Source of the DNA: Coriobacteriia bacterium
Lineage (GTDB): Bacteria; Actinomycetota; Coriobacteriia; Coriobacteriales; Eggerthellaceae
DNA length: 64,000 nucleotides
NCBI GenBank assembly: GCA_030530215.1
Contig: JAUMVJ010000006.1
Coordinates: 1-64,000 of the forward strand
Direction of reading: 5' to 3'
The translations under genes and the position numbers were made by a program. Positions 1 to 6,278 of this stretch are shown piece after piece. The first letter of the stretch is position 1. Each line of letters begins with the position of its first letter. A model generated the notes under the pieces. That model did no database searches and had not been told where the DNA came from. It was given only the letters and a program-made list of their open reading frames with translations.

Positions 1-66
1 CCGCTTCGGGCGAGCACCGACGAGCAGCGCCGCATCCGGCTGACGGTTGCGGCGCAGCGACGGTAA
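1..66 (+). CDS. 3' end of an unidentified gene (partial)
   Basis: From base 1, frame 1 reads 21 codons rich in Arg, Ala and Gln and ends at a TAA at 64-66. The composition resembles the basic C-terminus of a GC-rich coding sequence, but too little remains to name a product. It could equally be a chance open stretch. Confidence 0.3.
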   Translation, partial: PLRASTDEQRRIRLTVAAQRR

Positions 67-246
67 GTATTGAGGGGGCGCAACGGAGATCGGGGCGGCG
101 CGGCTCGGTGACGCAGCCCCTGCGCGATAGGGCCGTGCTAAAGGACGAGGGCGATGGCGGGCGGCACGCGGGTTCATCTTCGCGAATCAACTCATACAAC
201 ACGCGGGTTCATCTTCGCGGGTTCGTCTCTATATATAAAGCAAGCT
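67..246. other. Intergenic stretch with a short direct repeat
   Basis: No convincing gene is seen here. A 20-bp sequence (cacgcgggttcatcttcgcg) occurs twice, at 165-184 and 200-219, with a period of 35 bp, and part of it (gcgggttcgtct) follows at once from 216. An AT-rich patch, atatataaa, lies around 230-239. The repeats sit just beyond the 3' end of the minus-strand gene ending at 247. They may be part of its 3' untranslated region; no function is evident. Confidence 0.5.
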
Positions 247-576
247 CTAGCACGCGTCGGGGTTCTTCAGGGTTCGATCGAAGGCGCGAACCCACCAAAC
301 GGCCTTATCGAGCGAGCCATCCTTCCCTTGCCGGTGCTCCAAAAACATCTGGGTAACACGCCCGCCCAGACGCACATCGAACACCATGGTCCTTCGTCCA
401 TCATGCTCGGGGCAAAAACTCGTGCACGAAAGAACCTCATCGATATGGAACGCGCGGCCGTCCTTCCGCATGACGACAACCGGCTCCACCGAGCCGTCGC
501 GCCCAAAACGCGCGACAACATCGACGCGCTCGCGGTGCACGCGCTGCATCTCTCCATCTTTCGCTCGATAATCCAT
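247..576 (-). CDS. Small conserved protein of an SOS polymerase cassette
   Basis: 109 aa, no known function. The body has an alternating hydrophobic, probably beta-rich pattern: VDVVARFGRDGSVEPV, then a DGRAFHIDEVL motif, then MVFDVRLGG and a terminal WWVRAF. From memory this resembles a family of roughly 80-100 aa uncharacterised proteins (DG-[RK]-x-F-x-I-D-x-V-L type) found next to Y-family polymerases in gut Firmicutes and Actinobacteria; no search was possible. It is transcribed divergently from the polymerase gene, and the 14-bp LexA palindrome lies 12 bp upstream of its ATG, so both sides are probably repressed by LexA. No Shine-Dalgarno sequence precedes the ATG, and a TATATC-like element lies only a few bases upstream, so its mRNA may be leaderless. 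A longer plus-strand frame over the same bases (154-582) lacks a ribosome site and any family resemblance. Confidence 0.6.
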   Translation of the reverse strand: MDYRAKDGEMQRVHRERVDVVARFGRDGSVEPVVVMRKDGRAFHIDEVLSCTSFCPEHDGRRTMVFDVRLGGRVTQMFLEHRQGKDGSLDKAVWWVRAFDRTLKNPDAC

Positions 577-588
577 ATGTGATATATT

Positions 589-602
589 CGAACATATGTT
601 CG
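589..602. promoter_or_regulatory. LexA/SOS box, perfect palindrome
   Basis: CGAACATATGTTCG is a perfect 14-bp palindrome that fits the Gram-positive SOS box (CGAAC-N4-GTTCG). It lies between the divergent 109-aa gene and the Y-family polymerase gene. A plus-strand -10-like TATATT (583-588) abuts it, so bound LexA would block transcription in that direction, and its position also suits control of the minus-strand gene. Confidence 0.9.
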
Positions 603-621
603 TAAAAAGCTAGAGGAAATT

Positions 622-1929
622 ATGAGGTGGCAGGTGCACGATTCAAGCAGAGGGGAGAAACAGAAACATTATTTATGTATAGACCTTAAATCTTTTTATG
701 CGAGCGTCGAGTGCGCCGACCGTGGCCTTGACCCTTTCACTGAAAAGCTCGTGGTCGCCGACCCTGACCGAGGCCCGGGGACTATTTGCTTGGCGGCAAG
801 CCCGGCCATCAAGGCTGCAGGCGTTCCTAACCGCTGCCGCGTCTTCCAGATACCAAGCGACATCGAATACACCATGGCAACACCGCGCATGAGCCGCTAC
901 ATGGAAGTTGCCGCCAAAATCAATTCCATCTATATGAGACACGTGTGTCCCGAGGATATACACGTATATTCAATTGACGAATGCTTCCTGGACATAACAC
1001 CCTATCTTGGGCTTAGCAAAATGAGCGCCCACGATTTCGCCGCCCTACTCATCGATGAGGTACTAAAGGAGACGGGCATCACTGCAACCGCGGGTATCGG
1101 CAGCAACCTCTTCCTTGCCAAAATTGCCCTTGACCTACTTGCGAAGCACGAGAAAAGCGGCATTACCGAGCTGAACGAGCACTCATTCAAACAGAAAATA
1201 TGGTTCCATCAGCCCATCACCGACATATGGGGAATCGGCCCTGGTATCGCCCGGCGCTTAGGCCGCAAAGGGGTGCATGATCTGGCGGGAATCTGCGCGA
1301 CCGACCCTAAATGGATCATGCGGGAGTTTGGCAAAAACGGCGAATACCTAATCGACCATGCCTGGGGCCAGGAACCTTGCACCATCAAGGAAATTCGCAA
1401 CTGGCAGCCCTCCAGCAATTCCCTTTCAAGCGGGCAGGTCCTCATCAGAAATTACTCGGCCGAAGAAGCACGAACGGTTGTGCGCGAAATGGCATCATCA
1501 GCGGCGCTCGAACTCAGGAAGCTCGGGAAATCCTGCGGACAAGTGGCGCTTTGGGTGGGTTCCGGTTACATAAAAATGCCTGACGGAAGGAGGAGCGTCA
1601 TGCACGCAGGCGGAAGCATGAAACTCCACGAGCGAACCTGCTCCCCCGCCCTCATCACCAAAAGAATACTAGCGATTTACGACGATAAGGTGGATAAGCG
1701 AATGCCCATCAAGCGCATTTCCCTGTCGCTCGGCGCGCTCGGCTGCGCACGTTACGACCAAAAATCCCTTTTCGACGACGAAAACCAAGAGAAAGAGGCA
1801 TCCCTTGCCGATACCGCCATTGCCATACATGAGCGCTTCGGAAAGAACGCACTCCTTAAGGGCGGGAGCCTTAAGGAAGAAGCGACGATGCGCGAACGAA
1901 ACCTGCAAATCGGAGGCCATCGCGCCTAG
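622..1929 (+). CDS. Y-family DNA polymerase, UvrX/UmuC-like
   Basis: 435-aa translesion DNA polymerase. The first catalytic block is IDLKSFYASVEC (Asp near residue 21) and the second is YSIDECFLD (Asp-Glu near 119-120), so the palm carboxylates are present. GIGSNLFLAKIALD is the usual finger/palm block, IWGIGPGIARRL is the helix-hairpin-helix, and the little-finger domain follows. Near the C-terminus QKSLF fits a beta-clamp binding motif, and the protein ends RNLQIGGHRA as UvrX-type polymerases do. A Shine-Dalgarno-like AGAGGAA lies at 612-618, close to the ATG. The gene is 20 bp downstream of a perfect LexA box and is followed by a YolD-like gene, an arrangement typical of damage-inducible error-prone polymerases. 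It belongs to the UmuC/UvrX branch rather than classical DinB. Confidence 0.9.
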   Translation: MRWQVHDSSRGEKQKHYLCIDLKSFYASVECADRGLDPFTEKLVVADPDRGPGTICLAASPAIKAAGVPNRCRVFQIPSDIEYTMATPRMSRYMEVAAKINSIYMRHVCPEDIHVYSIDECFLDITPYLGLSKMSAHDFAALLIDEVLKETGITATAGIGSNLFLAKIALDLLAKHEKSGITELNEHSFKQKIWFHQPITDIWGIGPGIARRLGRKGVHDLAGICATDPKWIMREFGKNGEYLIDHAWGQEPCTIKEIRNWQPSSNSLSSGQVLIRNYSAEEARTVVREMASSAALELRKLGKSCGQVALWVGSGYIKMPDGRRSVMHAGGSMKLHERTCSPALITKRILAIYDDKVDKRMPIKRISLSLGALGCARYDQKSLFDDENQEKEASLADTAIAIHERFGKNALLKGGSLKEEATMRERNLQIGGHRA

Positions 1930-2037
1930 CATGCGTAAAGCCGAGACAAGGGAAACGAACGCCACCAGCTTGGCACACGAGCGCAAAGGCGCAGGCTTAG
2001 TCTTGCCAGGACCAACTAAACCAAGAGAGAAGGCACG

Positions 2038-2352
2038 GTGAGGGAAAGCGGACAACTTACAACAGATCGCGAACATGAGCGACACGTACCGTCAAACGAC
2101 GAACACAGCGAAGATCAAATAACGGATTTCGAGCGACTACCATACTTCGATTTCTCGGAGCTTCGATTCGAGGAGGCTGCGCGTCGGCAAGCGATCCTTG
2201 CCGACATAGAGCGACGCGTGGCGAAGGATGGCGTGCACTCCGCAGCGGCGAGTCCGCATCGTGCGCGACAGTTCATGCCCTTCGCCGCCCTCGACGGCTT
2301 CACCGAGCTCATCAAGAAAACCGAAGACGAGAGTATGGCTCGGGAGGACTAG
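2038..2352 (+). CDS. YolD-like small protein downstream of SOS polymerase
   Basis: 104 aa starting at a GTG, with AGAAGG just upstream. The N-terminal 60 residues are acidic and variable. The C-terminal part contains RARQFMPFAALDGFTELI, which matches the R-A-[KR]-x-F-M-P-F-x-A-L-x-G-[FY] signature of YolD-like proteins encoded next to UvrX/UmuC polymerases. Their role is not settled; an accessory function in translesion synthesis is assumed because they sit beside the polymerase. The gene starts 108 bp after the polymerase stop on the same strand and is probably cotranscribed under LexA control. Confidence 0.7.
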   Translation: MRESGQLTTDREHERHVPSNDEHSEDQITDFERLPYFDFSELRFEEAARRQAILADIERRVAKDGVHSAAASPHRARQFMPFAALDGFTELIKKTEDESMARED

Positions 2353-2406
2353 CCAATAGGATCCAGGCTGAAAAAACTAGCAAAAGAAGAACTGACTGAA
2401 TAAAGA

Positions 2407-2434
2407 AAGACCGGCGAACAAGGACGCCGGTCTT
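2407..2434 (-). terminator. Intrinsic terminator after the CAU tRNA
   Basis: A 10-bp stem (AAGACCGGCG / CGCCGGTCTT) with an 8-nt loop. Read on the minus strand it is followed by TCTTTATT, directly downstream of the tRNA gene. The plus-strand side lacks a good T tract but may also help end the polymerase/YolD transcript. Confidence 0.8.
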
Positions 2435-2443
2435 GATATTAAA

Positions 2444-2518
2444 TGGTGGGCCCACCCGGATTCGAACCGAGAACCAAAGGATTATGAGTCCCCTGCTCCA
2501 CCATTGAGCTATAGGCCC
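2444..2518 (-). tRNA. tRNA with CAU anticodon (Met, or lysidine-type Ile2)
   Basis: 75 nt including an encoded 3' CCA. The acceptor stem pairs GGGCCTA with TGGGCCC, the anticodon loop is CTCATAA (anticodon CAT), and the T arm contains GGTTCGAATCC. A CAU anticodon can mean elongator Met, initiator Met or tRNA-Ile2, whose C34 is modified to lysidine by TilS. The 5' end has a fully paired G1-C72, which argues against initiator Met. The sequence alone does not settle Met versus Ile2. Confidence 0.9.
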
Positions 2519-2678
2519 GATATGTACACGCATAATAAACGCGAGCGCTATTCTAGCGCATCACAACGTATAAGTGCACATGGCATTTACATTTAAAACA
2601 CCGGCAGCGTCCGACATCCCAGAAGAAAAAAACAAAAACAGAAGCAGGGACTGAGCAACGGGGCCTTCGCAGTTCAAC

Positions 2679-2708
2679 TTGTACAACAAAGGTCATGTGC
2701 TCTACACT
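2679..2708 (+). promoter_or_regulatory. Promoter of the DEAD-box helicase gene; leaderless start implied
   Basis: A -35 TTGTAC (2679-2684) and a -10 TACACT (2703-2708) are separated by 18 bp. The -10 ends 7 nt before the ATG at 2716, so transcription would start at or one base before the start codon. No Shine-Dalgarno sequence lies at a usable distance from that ATG. Confidence 0.6.
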
Positions 2709-2715
2709 GAAGCGC

Positions 2716-3957
2716 ATGACTGAACAAATTACTTTCTCATCCCTGGACTTAGCAACACCCGTCCAGGAGGCAATCGAAGAGCTCGGCTTCACCGAGCCCA
2801 CGCCCATTCAGCAACAGGCAATCCCCGAAGGCTGCAAAGGCCGCGATATCCTTGCCGCTGCGCAAACCGGCACCGGCAAGACCGTCGCCTTCCTTTTACC
2901 TATTTTCGACCAGATGGTTAAGCACTGGGGAAGCGAGCGTCCGACCGGCAGCAAGGGGCCATACGCGCTCATCCTCACCCCCACCCGCGAGCTTGCCAAT
3001 CAGATCGCCGACTGCGCCCGGACCATAGCCAAACACTGCGACTTCCGCGTGCAATGCATCATTGGCGGCGTGAAATACGAAAAGCAAATTAAAAATTTGA
3101 AGCAAGGCTGCGACATCCTTATCGCCACCCCGGGTCGTCTGCTCGACCTTATGAACCAAAAGGCTTGCAAGCTCGATAAGGTACGTTATCTGGTGCTCGA
3201 TGAGGTGGATCGCATGGTTGACATGGGATTTTGGCCAAGCGTGCACACACTGTGCAAAGCGGTTACGGGCAAGCATCAAACTTTCTTGTTCAGCGCAACC
3301 TTCACTCCTGCGCTCGAAGCAAAAACGGGACTTCTGATGCAAAATCCCGTCCGTATCGAAATTTCGCACAAAGGCGAAACCGCAGAAACAGTCGAGGAAT
3401 TCCTGATTCCTGTCAGCTGGAACCAGAAGCAAAATCTGCTCGTTGCTCTGTTAAAAGAACAGGGCACCAAACGCGTGCTTGTCTTCACCCCAACGAAAAT
3501 CGAAGCGGACGCCTGCTCTCGCCGTCTGGAGAAAGAGGGCATCAAAGCCGACTCCATCCATTCCGATAAAAACCAAGGAAAGCGCAACAAAGCACTCCGA
3601 GATTTCCGTGAGGGCAAGATCGATGTGCTCGTGGCAACCGACGTACTCGCCCGCGGCATCGATATCAACGAAGTAAGCTACGTGATCAACTACACCGTGC
3701 CCACTTCGCCCGAGGATTACGTACATCGCATCGGACGCACAGGACGCGCCGGCGTTGCAGGAAGGGCTTACACCTTCATGTCGCCCGACCAGCTGCTGGA
3801 ACTTCGCGAGATCGAATATTTCACCAAAAAGCTCCTTAGCAACTACGAAGTCGAAGGCTTTGAGTTCGACGACTCCCGTCTTGTGCCCGACCCCAAGCGA
3901 CCCACCAAGAAAATCAGCCGCAGAGGAAGAAGGCCTCTAAGAATAGGACGCCGATAA
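2716..3957 (+). CDS. DEAD-box family RNA helicase (motif II is DEVD)
   Basis: 413-aa ATP-dependent RNA helicase of the RhlE/CsdA-like group. In order: Q motif (PTPIQQQAIP), motif I AAQTGTGKT (around 48-56), PTRELA, TPGR, motif II VLDEVDRM, SAT, and HRIGRTGRAG in the second RecA domain. Motif II reads Asp-Glu-Val-Asp in place of DEAD; the magnesium-binding acidic residues are kept. A short basic tail (KKISRRGRRPLRIGRR) probably binds RNA. An ATG at 2695 would add seven residues, but its SD-like AAAGG is too close to work well. The promoter spacing favours 2716 with a leaderless message. Likely roles are ribosome assembly or mRNA unwinding. Confidence 0.88.
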   Translation: MTEQITFSSLDLATPVQEAIEELGFTEPTPIQQQAIPEGCKGRDILAAAQTGTGKTVAFLLPIFDQMVKHWGSERPTGSKGPYALILTPTRELANQIADCARTIAKHCDFRVQCIIGGVKYEKQIKNLKQGCDILIATPGRLLDLMNQKACKLDKVRYLVLDEVDRMVDMGFWPSVHTLCKAVTGKHQTFLFSATFTPALEAKTGLLMQNPVRIEISHKGETAETVEEFLIPVSWNQKQNLLVALLKEQGTKRVLVFTPTKIEADACSRRLEKEGIKADSIHSDKNQGKRNKALRDFREGKIDVLVATDVLARGIDINEVSYVINYTVPTSPEDYVHRIGRTGRAGVAGRAYTFMSPDQLLELREIEYFTKKLLSNYEVEGFEFDDSRLVPDPKRPTKKISRRGRRPLRIGRR

Positions 3958-4044
3958 AATTATCAAAATGGCTCTTGCACTTGTGCTTACATAAGCGCAC
4001 AATGCGAGCTGTTGTACAGGGAAAGCTGCTAAATGTATAAGTTC

Positions 4045-4081
4045 AGCCCCGCCAACCGATCAAGGTTGTGCGGGGCTCTTT
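4045..4081 (+). terminator. Intrinsic terminator after the DEAD-box helicase
   Basis: The outer stem is AGCCCCGC (4045-4052) with GCGGGGCT (4070-4077); the inner stem is CAACC with GGTTG. A short CTTT follows. It lies between the helicase stop (3957) and the MFS gene. Confidence 0.75.
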
Positions 4082-4132
4082 AAATATAAGAAGGCGAAAC
4101 TAAAGGTTCAAAGGATCAGGCCGAGGTAAACC

Positions 4133-5356
4133 ATGGCAAATAACACCCTTCTGGCAAAGACTCGCAGGCAAGGCCGGACATGCATCGTATTGCTGGTGCT
4201 GCTGGCCTTCTCGCTCGGCGTCTCGGAGTTCAACGTGATCGGCATCGAGGCCGAGCTTGCAAGCGATTTCGGTGTCACCTTGCCTGAAGTTGGGCAGTTC
4301 ATCAGCCTGTTCGCTCTCACTTACGCCGTAGCAACTCCCGTACTGACGCTTGCAACCGGACGATTCAAGCGTTACTCCCTTTTAGCGGCTTATGCGCTCG
4401 TCTTCATTGCCGGAAACCTTCTTTCCGCGATTGCGAGCAATTTTGCCACCATGCTCCTCGCGCGCATTGCCTTGGGCCTTGTTTCGGGAACTTTGATTGC
4501 GGTAGGCGTCACCTACATACCCGAACTCGTAAGTTACAAAAAAGTCCCCATCGTGATTTCGGTGGTGTACGCCGCTTACTCAATGGCCATGGTCGTCTCT
4601 ACCTCGGTAGGTAAAATCATGGCAGGCACCATCGGTTGGCATTACGTGATGTACTCCTCTCTAGCGCTCGCCGTGATAGTGTGCGCGGCGCTCGTCGTCA
4701 TCATGCCCCGAAGCGGCAGCACCGACGAACCCGTTACCGCGAAAGATCAAGCCAAGCTTTTGATTGAGCCCTGCATTATTACCGGATCGCTCATCTTCGT
4801 TTTCGGCGTTGGTTCGGTGTATGTGTTCTACGGATATATCACGCCGTATGTGCAAACCGTCCTAGGCATGAACACCTACGAAGCAAGCACCACCTTGCTG
4901 GTATACGGCTGCATATGCCTGATTTCCAACCTTTTGGGCGGAGTCCTCGACTCGAAGGTCGGCATGAAGGCGCTGCTGGTAATCTTTCCCTTGCTCGGCC
5001 TTGCGCTCCTGGGCCTCATGCTCGCACAGTCAACACTGATGGCCGCGCTCTTCTGCATGGCTGCTATCGCCTTCCTTATGTATTCCTTCTCGGTTTCCTG
5101 CATCACGCTTTTCATGCGCGTGGCAGACGAGCTGCATCCCAAGGCCCTTACCTTGGCAAGCTCGATTGAGCCTCTTGCCTTCAACATCGGGATTTCGTTC
5201 GGCACTGCCGTAGGGGGACTGGTCGTCGGAAATTTGGGCATACAGTACGCAGGCGGAGCAGGAGCGGTGTTCACTATAGTGGCATTCGCAATGGTCGTGG
5301 TAACGCTCTTGCTTTCGAAAAAAGCACTTTTGAACAGGGAAAAGAACGAAGAATAA
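4133..5356 (+). CDS. MFS transporter, drug/sugar/nucleoside efflux type (DHA1-like)
   Basis: 407-aa integral membrane protein with about 12 hydrophobic segments in two halves. The first half has LLAFSLGVSEFNVIGIEAELASDFGVTLPEVGQFISLFALTYA followed by a GRFKR loop between TM2 and TM3, the layout of AraJ/PbuE/YdhP-type DHA1 exporters. A GAGG Shine-Dalgarno sequence lies 6 nt before the ATG. The gene is flanked by a terminator upstream and a tRNA downstream, so it is probably transcribed alone. The substrate cannot be told from the sequence. Confidence 0.85.
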   Translation: MANNTLLAKTRRQGRTCIVLLVLLAFSLGVSEFNVIGIEAELASDFGVTLPEVGQFISLFALTYAVATPVLTLATGRFKRYSLLAAYALVFIAGNLLSAIASNFATMLLARIALGLVSGTLIAVGVTYIPELVSYKKVPIVISVVYAAYSMAMVVSTSVGKIMAGTIGWHYVMYSSLALAVIVCAALVVIMPRSGSTDEPVTAKDQAKLLIEPCIITGSLIFVFGVGSVYVFYGYITPYVQTVLGMNTYEASTTLLVYGCICLISNLLGGVLDSKVGMKALLVIFPLLGLALLGLMLAQSTLMAALFCMAAIAFLMYSFSVSCITLFMRVADELHPKALTLASSIEPLAFNIGISFGTAVGGLVVGNLGIQYAGGAGAVFTIVAFAMVVVTLLLSKKALLNREKNEE

Positions 5357-5386
5357 AGCGCCTCTAAAAATATTTGAAATTTCTTC

Positions 5387-5414
5387 TTGTCTCGAAGCAC
5401 TTTATGCTTATAAT
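5387..5414 (+). promoter_or_regulatory. tRNA-Asn promoter
   Basis: A -35 TTGTCT (5387-5392), a 16-bp spacer and a perfect -10 TATAAT (5409-5414), 27 bp before the tRNA-Asn gene. Confidence 0.75.
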
Positions 5415-5441
5415 ACTGTCTTGCGTCGAAAGACACCGTAT

Positions 5442-5516
5442 TCCTCGGTAGCTCAACGGCAGAGCATCCGGCTGTTAACCGGAGGGTTGTAGGTTCGAAA
5501 CCTACCCGGGGAGCCA
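5442..5516 (+). tRNA. tRNA-Asn (GTT)
   Basis: 75 nt with encoded CCA. The acceptor TCCTCGG pairs with CCGGGGA, the anticodon loop is CTGTTAA (anticodon GTT), the D arm is TAGCTCAACGGCAGAGC, and the T arm has GGTTCGAAACC. The discriminator is G, as is usual for tRNA-Asn. Confidence 0.95.
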
Positions 5517-5524
5517 GAACTTTT

Positions 5525-5557
5525 AAGACCACCAAGTTCAGCTTGGTGGTCTTTTTT
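5525..5557 (+). terminator. Intrinsic terminator after tRNA-Asn
   Basis: A perfect 12-bp stem (AAGACCACCAAG / CTTGGTGGTCTT) with a 5-nt loop runs into six T, 8 nt after the tRNA 3' end. Confidence 0.9.
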
Positions 5558-5581
5558 CATAAAGGCTGCTTAGGTTTTTGC

Positions 5582-5610
5582 TTGACGTCCATGCTTTCAG
5601 TGACGATAAT
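5582..5610 (+). promoter_or_regulatory. secG promoter
   Basis: TTGACG (5582-5587), a 17-bp spacer and GATAAT (5605-5610), about 40 bp before the secG start. Confidence 0.7.
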
Positions 5611-5651
5611 ACTAATTTCGTATGGCAACTAACATTTAGAAAGAGTTCGAA

Positions 5652-5912
5652 GTGTCGATCCCCGCAATTATTTTCACTGCATTGCTCATCATCTCGGGCA
5701 TTGGTTTGATCATTTTCATTCTTCTGCATTCCGGCAAGGGCACGGGTATCTCCGATGCCATCGCTGCGAATATCTACAACAACCAGCAGGGATCCAACAT
5801 CGTCGAGAAGAACCTTGACCGCATCACCATTATCCTTGCAGTCATTTTCTTCGTGTCCCTGATTGTTTTGATGGTTGTGTTCCCTCAGGGAACCATCAAC
5901 GGTGGCAATTAA
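5652..5912 (+). CDS. secG: SecG, preprotein translocase subunit
   Basis: 86 aa starting at GTG. There are two transmembrane helices (about residues 5-25 and 57-78) joined by a loop with HSGKGTGISDA, the conserved SecG HSGKGxGxSD motif. SecG joins SecY and SecE in the plasma membrane and assists SecA-driven export. The gene has its own promoter upstream and is followed by a separate tRNA-Leu transcription unit, so it is probably monocistronic. The N-terminal MSIPAIIF fits the GTG start. Confidence 0.9.
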   Translation: MSIPAIIFTALLIISGIGLIIFILLHSGKGTGISDAIAANIYNNQQGSNIVEKNLDRITIILAVIFFVSLIVLMVVFPQGTINGGN

Positions 5913-5925
5913 TTTAAAAAAGTAC

Positions 5926-5953
5926 TTGCCATCGGTTGCGGTTTTGGTATTAT
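5926..5953 (+). promoter_or_regulatory. tRNA-Leu promoter
   Basis: TTGCCA (5926-5931), a 16-bp spacer and TATTAT (5948-5953), 21 bp before the tRNA-Leu gene. The -35 is only 13 bp past the secG stop. Confidence 0.7.
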
Positions 5954-5974
5954 CTATCTCGCTGCAACGCACAC

Positions 5975-6063
5975 GTCGGAGTGGTGGAACGGCAGACACG
6001 CTAGCTTGAGGTGCTAGTGCCCAATTACCGGGCGTGCGGGTTCAAATCCCGCCTCCGACACCA
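5975..6063 (+). tRNA. tRNA-Leu (GAG)
   Basis: 89-nt class II tRNA with encoded CCA. The acceptor GTCGGAG pairs with CTCCGAC. The anticodon stem CTAGC / GCTAG encloses the loop TTGAGGT (anticodon GAG). A long variable arm (around TGCCCAATTACCGGGCG) and the T arm GGTTCAAATCC follow. The discriminator is A. Confidence 0.95.
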
Positions 6064-6073
6064 GTTAAAATTT

Positions 6074-6100
6074 AAGGAGTCCGAAAGGGCTCCTTTTTTT
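6074..6100 (+). terminator. Intrinsic terminator after tRNA-Leu
   Basis: AAGGAGTCC and GGGCTCCTT form a stem with a GAAA tetraloop, followed by a run of T, 11 nt downstream of the tRNA. Confidence 0.88.
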
Positions 6101-6278
6101 GCGTCTTTTTGTTTCATCTTTGCTTTCTTTTGCCTTAGGCCTCTGCAAACAGCAGGTGCTTGCTACAATTTTCATCCCGAAAATCCGAGTAAGCCAGCAA
6201 ACGTAAAATCCTTTCGTTCGAACCAAAACGCTGGCTTTGTTCTCCCGTCCAACTCGACCAACCGAAGGAATCGATTCA

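Noticed and set aside
154-582. 142-codon plus-strand frame opposite the 109-aa SOS-cassette gene
   Set aside because: Lacks a ribosome site and runs into the SOS control region; the minus-strand product has a recognisable family pattern and sits properly beside the LexA box.
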